Below are positions 62,386 through 64,000 of a stretch of 64,000 bases of DNA, piece after piece. Position numbers and translations under genes: made by a program. The DNA is from Labrenzia sp. DG1229. GTDB lineage: Bacteria; Pseudomonadota; Alphaproteobacteria; Rhizobiales; Stappiaceae. The notes beneath the pieces are model-generated. The model was not told the DNA's origin and did not search any database. It was given only the letters and a program-made list of their open reading frames with translations. The DNA lies in NCBI RefSeq assembly GCF_000521215.1, contig NZ_KI928919.1, positions 70,574-134,573 on the forward strand. Reading direction: 5' to 3'. How positions within the stretch are numbered: position 1 is the stretch's first letter; each line of letters opens with the position of its first letter.

Positions 62386-63792
62386 TTAGAATTTACGTAA
62401 CGGCTCGAGATTTATCAGGTTTCTGGGAAGGACCGTCGCGGAGTCCCGCTGTCCGTCTGCAGCCTCGGGCGGAGGTGAAACATTCAGGTAAGCGAGCAAG
62501 TCGCCTGACGTCGCCCGCAGCTGATAAGTGGAAAACGCGTAGACCGCGCGCACAGAAATCAACTCGATTTCACTGTTGAAGAGCGCATTCTCTGCGTTCA
62601 ACACATCCAGCAGCGTGCGCTGGCCGATGTCATACTCCTGACGATAGCCTTCTACGACCTGCCTGTTCGCCGCCAGTTGTTCACGCAGAGCCTTGATCCG
62701 GCTTGTGGTGGTCGAGACGGCAGCAAAGGACCGTTCGATCCCTTCCTTCAACTCCCGTCGAACCCGGTCGACACGAATCTGCGCTTCGGTCAGACGCTCG
62801 CTGTATTCCTGGGTGAGGGCAGTGTCGCGACCGCCGTTATACAGATTCCACGAAAAAACCAGTTTTCCGGAATACTCATTGTTTCGCCCTTCAATGCCAC
62901 CGACGTCATCGCCGACTGTGGCTTGACCCTGAAGGGCGACTTCAGGAAGAAAATTTCCCTTGGTGGACTGGTATTCGAATTTCGCAGCATCTGCATCTGC
63001 GATTGCCGCGCGGACCGTCGGATGCACCTGTACCGCAGAATCGACCAGTTGAGTAACCGATCGTCCCGGCAGCTTGGCCGGGCTGGCAGGTGCGAGCGAA
63101 GCAGGCTTCTTTCCGACAACACGCTCATATTTGGCGATGGTGTCCAGAAGGGATTGCTGTACTTCTGAAACGATGACCTCGGCCGCCGCGACGCGTTCGC
63201 GCGCCTGTGCAAGGTCGGCGGCGCCGGTTTCACCACCGTCGAAACGCTGCCGGACATCGGAATAGATCCGGCGGTGTTTGTCGACGTTCAGCCGTGCCTT
63301 GGCAAGAATTGCAGTGTTTCTCAAGACGTCGATATAGGATTCGACCGCGTCGAGTGCAGTTGCTTCGGATCTCTCCATCACCCGCAAGGCAGCGCCGTCG
63401 ACCCGGGCACTCTGGCGATAGACCTGATTGACCGAGGTGAAACCGTCGAACAGCAACTGCTGCACGGTTACTGTGAATTCCTTGGAAAATCGCCATTTGT
63501 CGTTTTCGTCGGCCGAAAAGGAATTGGGTCGATCAAGTCGTTCCGGGCCTAGCTCTGCAGACAGATCGAGGGTCGGCAGGAACGCCCCTTGCGACCGGCG
63601 ATATTCGTAATCGCGCGCGCGCCGGTTGGCCGCGGATTCCAGGATGTCCGGATTGGTCGAAACCGCTTCCTGAACGACTTGCCGGAGGTCCGCCGCACTA
63701 GATACTTCAACCAAGCAAGCGCTCAAAAGGAGAGCCGATAAGATACGCATAGACCGCGGTGCCACTTTTATGTTTTTTGTTCCGCCGCACAT
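62386..63792 (-). CDS. TolC-family outer-membrane secretion channel (LapE-like)
   Basis: Encodes 468 aa from the ATG at 63792, with GAAGG at good spacing; an internal ATG at 63750 begins directly at the signal peptide (RILSALLLSACLVEVSSA). TolC/OEP repeats (PF02321) are seen in two halves, such as VVQEAVSTNPDILESAANRRARDYEYRRS and SVTQLVDSAVQVHPTVRAAIADADAAKFEYQSTKGNFLPEV, with the C-terminal YDIGQRTLLDVLNAENALF, all typical of type I secretion outer-membrane proteins. It forms the trimeric exit duct for the adhesin. An IS630-type transposase gene ends 48 bp upstream, so its native promoter may be displaced. Confidence 0.94.
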   Translation of the reverse strand: MCGGTKNIKVAPRSMRILSALLLSACLVEVSSAADLRQVVQEAVSTNPDILESAANRRARDYEYRRSQGAFLPTLDLSAELGPERLDRPNSFSADENDKWRFSKEFTVTVQQLLFDGFTSVNQVYRQSARVDGAALRVMERSEATALDAVESYIDVLRNTAILAKARLNVDKHRRIYSDVRQRFDGGETGAADLAQARERVAAAEVIVSEVQQSLLDTIAKYERVVGKKPASLAPASPAKLPGRSVTQLVDSAVQVHPTVRAAIADADAAKFEYQSTKGNFLPEVALQGQATVGDDVGGIEGRNNEYSGKLVFSWNLYNGGRDTALTQEYSERLTEAQIRVDRVRRELKEGIERSFAAVSTTTSRIKALREQLAANRQVVEGYRQEYDIGQRTLLDVLNAENALFNSEIELISVRAVYAFSTYQLRATSGDLLAYLNVSPPPEAADGQRDSATVLPRNLINLEPLRKF

Positions 63793-63839
63793 TATTATAC
63801 CTTCACGCGCATGCCCATGCTTATACCAACGAGCATTGA

Positions 63840-64000
63840 TCAGAACCGATGCGCCCATTTTCGCAATCCGATTGACATGATGGTCCATGGTTGATTGGTG
63901 AGCCGGTTCCAGGCCTGGCAACAGAGCGCGACGATCTCCTGGTAGGAATTGAAGATCCGGTTTGAGAGCCAGTTGTCGCGCATGAATTGCCAGATGTTCT
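63840..64000 (-). mobile_element. IS630-family transposase, C-terminal part (continues beyond the window)
   Basis: The minus-strand frame from the right edge to a TGA at 63840-63842 gives 52 residues, including IWQFMRDNWLSNRIFNSY, ALCCQAWNRL and TIMSIGLRKWAHRF. This ending is characteristic of IS630-family DDE transposases. The rest of the gene and the far inverted repeat lie outside the window. The near end of the element must fall between 63793 and 63839; GGTATAAG-type sequence there could belong to the terminal repeat. Confidence 0.82.

Noticed and set aside
63793..63921. Extension of the tolC-type protein to 63921
   Set aside because: That part lies in the IS630 transposase 3' end in another frame; the start at 63792 has GAAGG upstream.
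46286..64000. Genomic island inserted at tRNA-Leu
   Set aside because: No integrase gene and no second copy of the tRNA 3' end in the window; kept only as a hypothesis under the orphan ATPase finding.

Overview
The window is a 64-kb piece of a high-GC alphaproteobacterial chromosome, most likely Hyphomicrobiales (rhizobia-like; the gene mix recalls marine Stappiaceae such as Roseibium/Labrenzia). This is an inference from families typical of that group: a MucR/Ros regulator, a DivJ-type kinase followed by a DUF1491 gene, DUF2336, DUF5330, Usg, and a seven-subunit Mrp/Mnh antiporter. No rRNA gene is present, so the genus cannot be fixed.

Layout. 1-3915: 3' part of a Mrp/Mnh Na+/H+ antiporter operon (A partial, then B to G) with ATGA-type overlaps. 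4235-4651: mucR and its terminator, then a 268-bp element with inverted-repeat ends. 4983-7955: a tetR-amidase pair with a palindromic operator candidate, and sufE. 8236-14500: DUF5330, a DivJ-like kinase lacking its catalytic residues, a peptidoglycan-binding membrane protein, DUF1491, DUF2336, a 69-aa protein and a lipoprotein. 14670-19721: a TPR-sulfotransferase fusion, then a coupled trio PBP1A-DUF1214-DUF1254 in which the middle gene carries a frameshift. 19937-31890: YcgN, TetR/NAD(P)H oxidoreductase with twin operators, an MltF-like transglycosylase, DUF3833, P1 peptidase, flavin reductase, a solute-binding protein, YceI, an L,D-transpeptidase, an MsrQ-like haem membrane protein with a PepSY partner, and a CoxE/CoxD-like pair. 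32057-47302: mostly core genes (cytochrome c, usg, tRNA-modification methyltransferase, DUF2007, polyprenyl synthase, ispE, TPR protein, ppdK, meaB, a GGDEF-EAL protein, radC, map, tRNA-Leu) and an orphan ABC ATPase.

47303-64000 is the most distinctive part: a giant (about 2842 aa) RTX adhesin behind an 880-bp AT-rich leader, facing a convergent cluster of a two-helix sensor-only membrane protein, a LapG-type periplasmic cysteine protease, a type I secretion adaptor, a type I secretion ABC transporter and a TolC-family outer-membrane protein. The adhesin has an N-terminal retention-type module followed by TAAG, the motif cut by LapG in Pseudomonas LapA, so the cluster reads as a complete Lap-type adhesin export and release system. 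What is missing is a normal LapD (the membrane c-di-GMP receptor); the sensor-only protein sits in its place without any cytoplasmic domain. The right edge enters an IS630-family transposase that ends 48 bp upstream of the tolC start.
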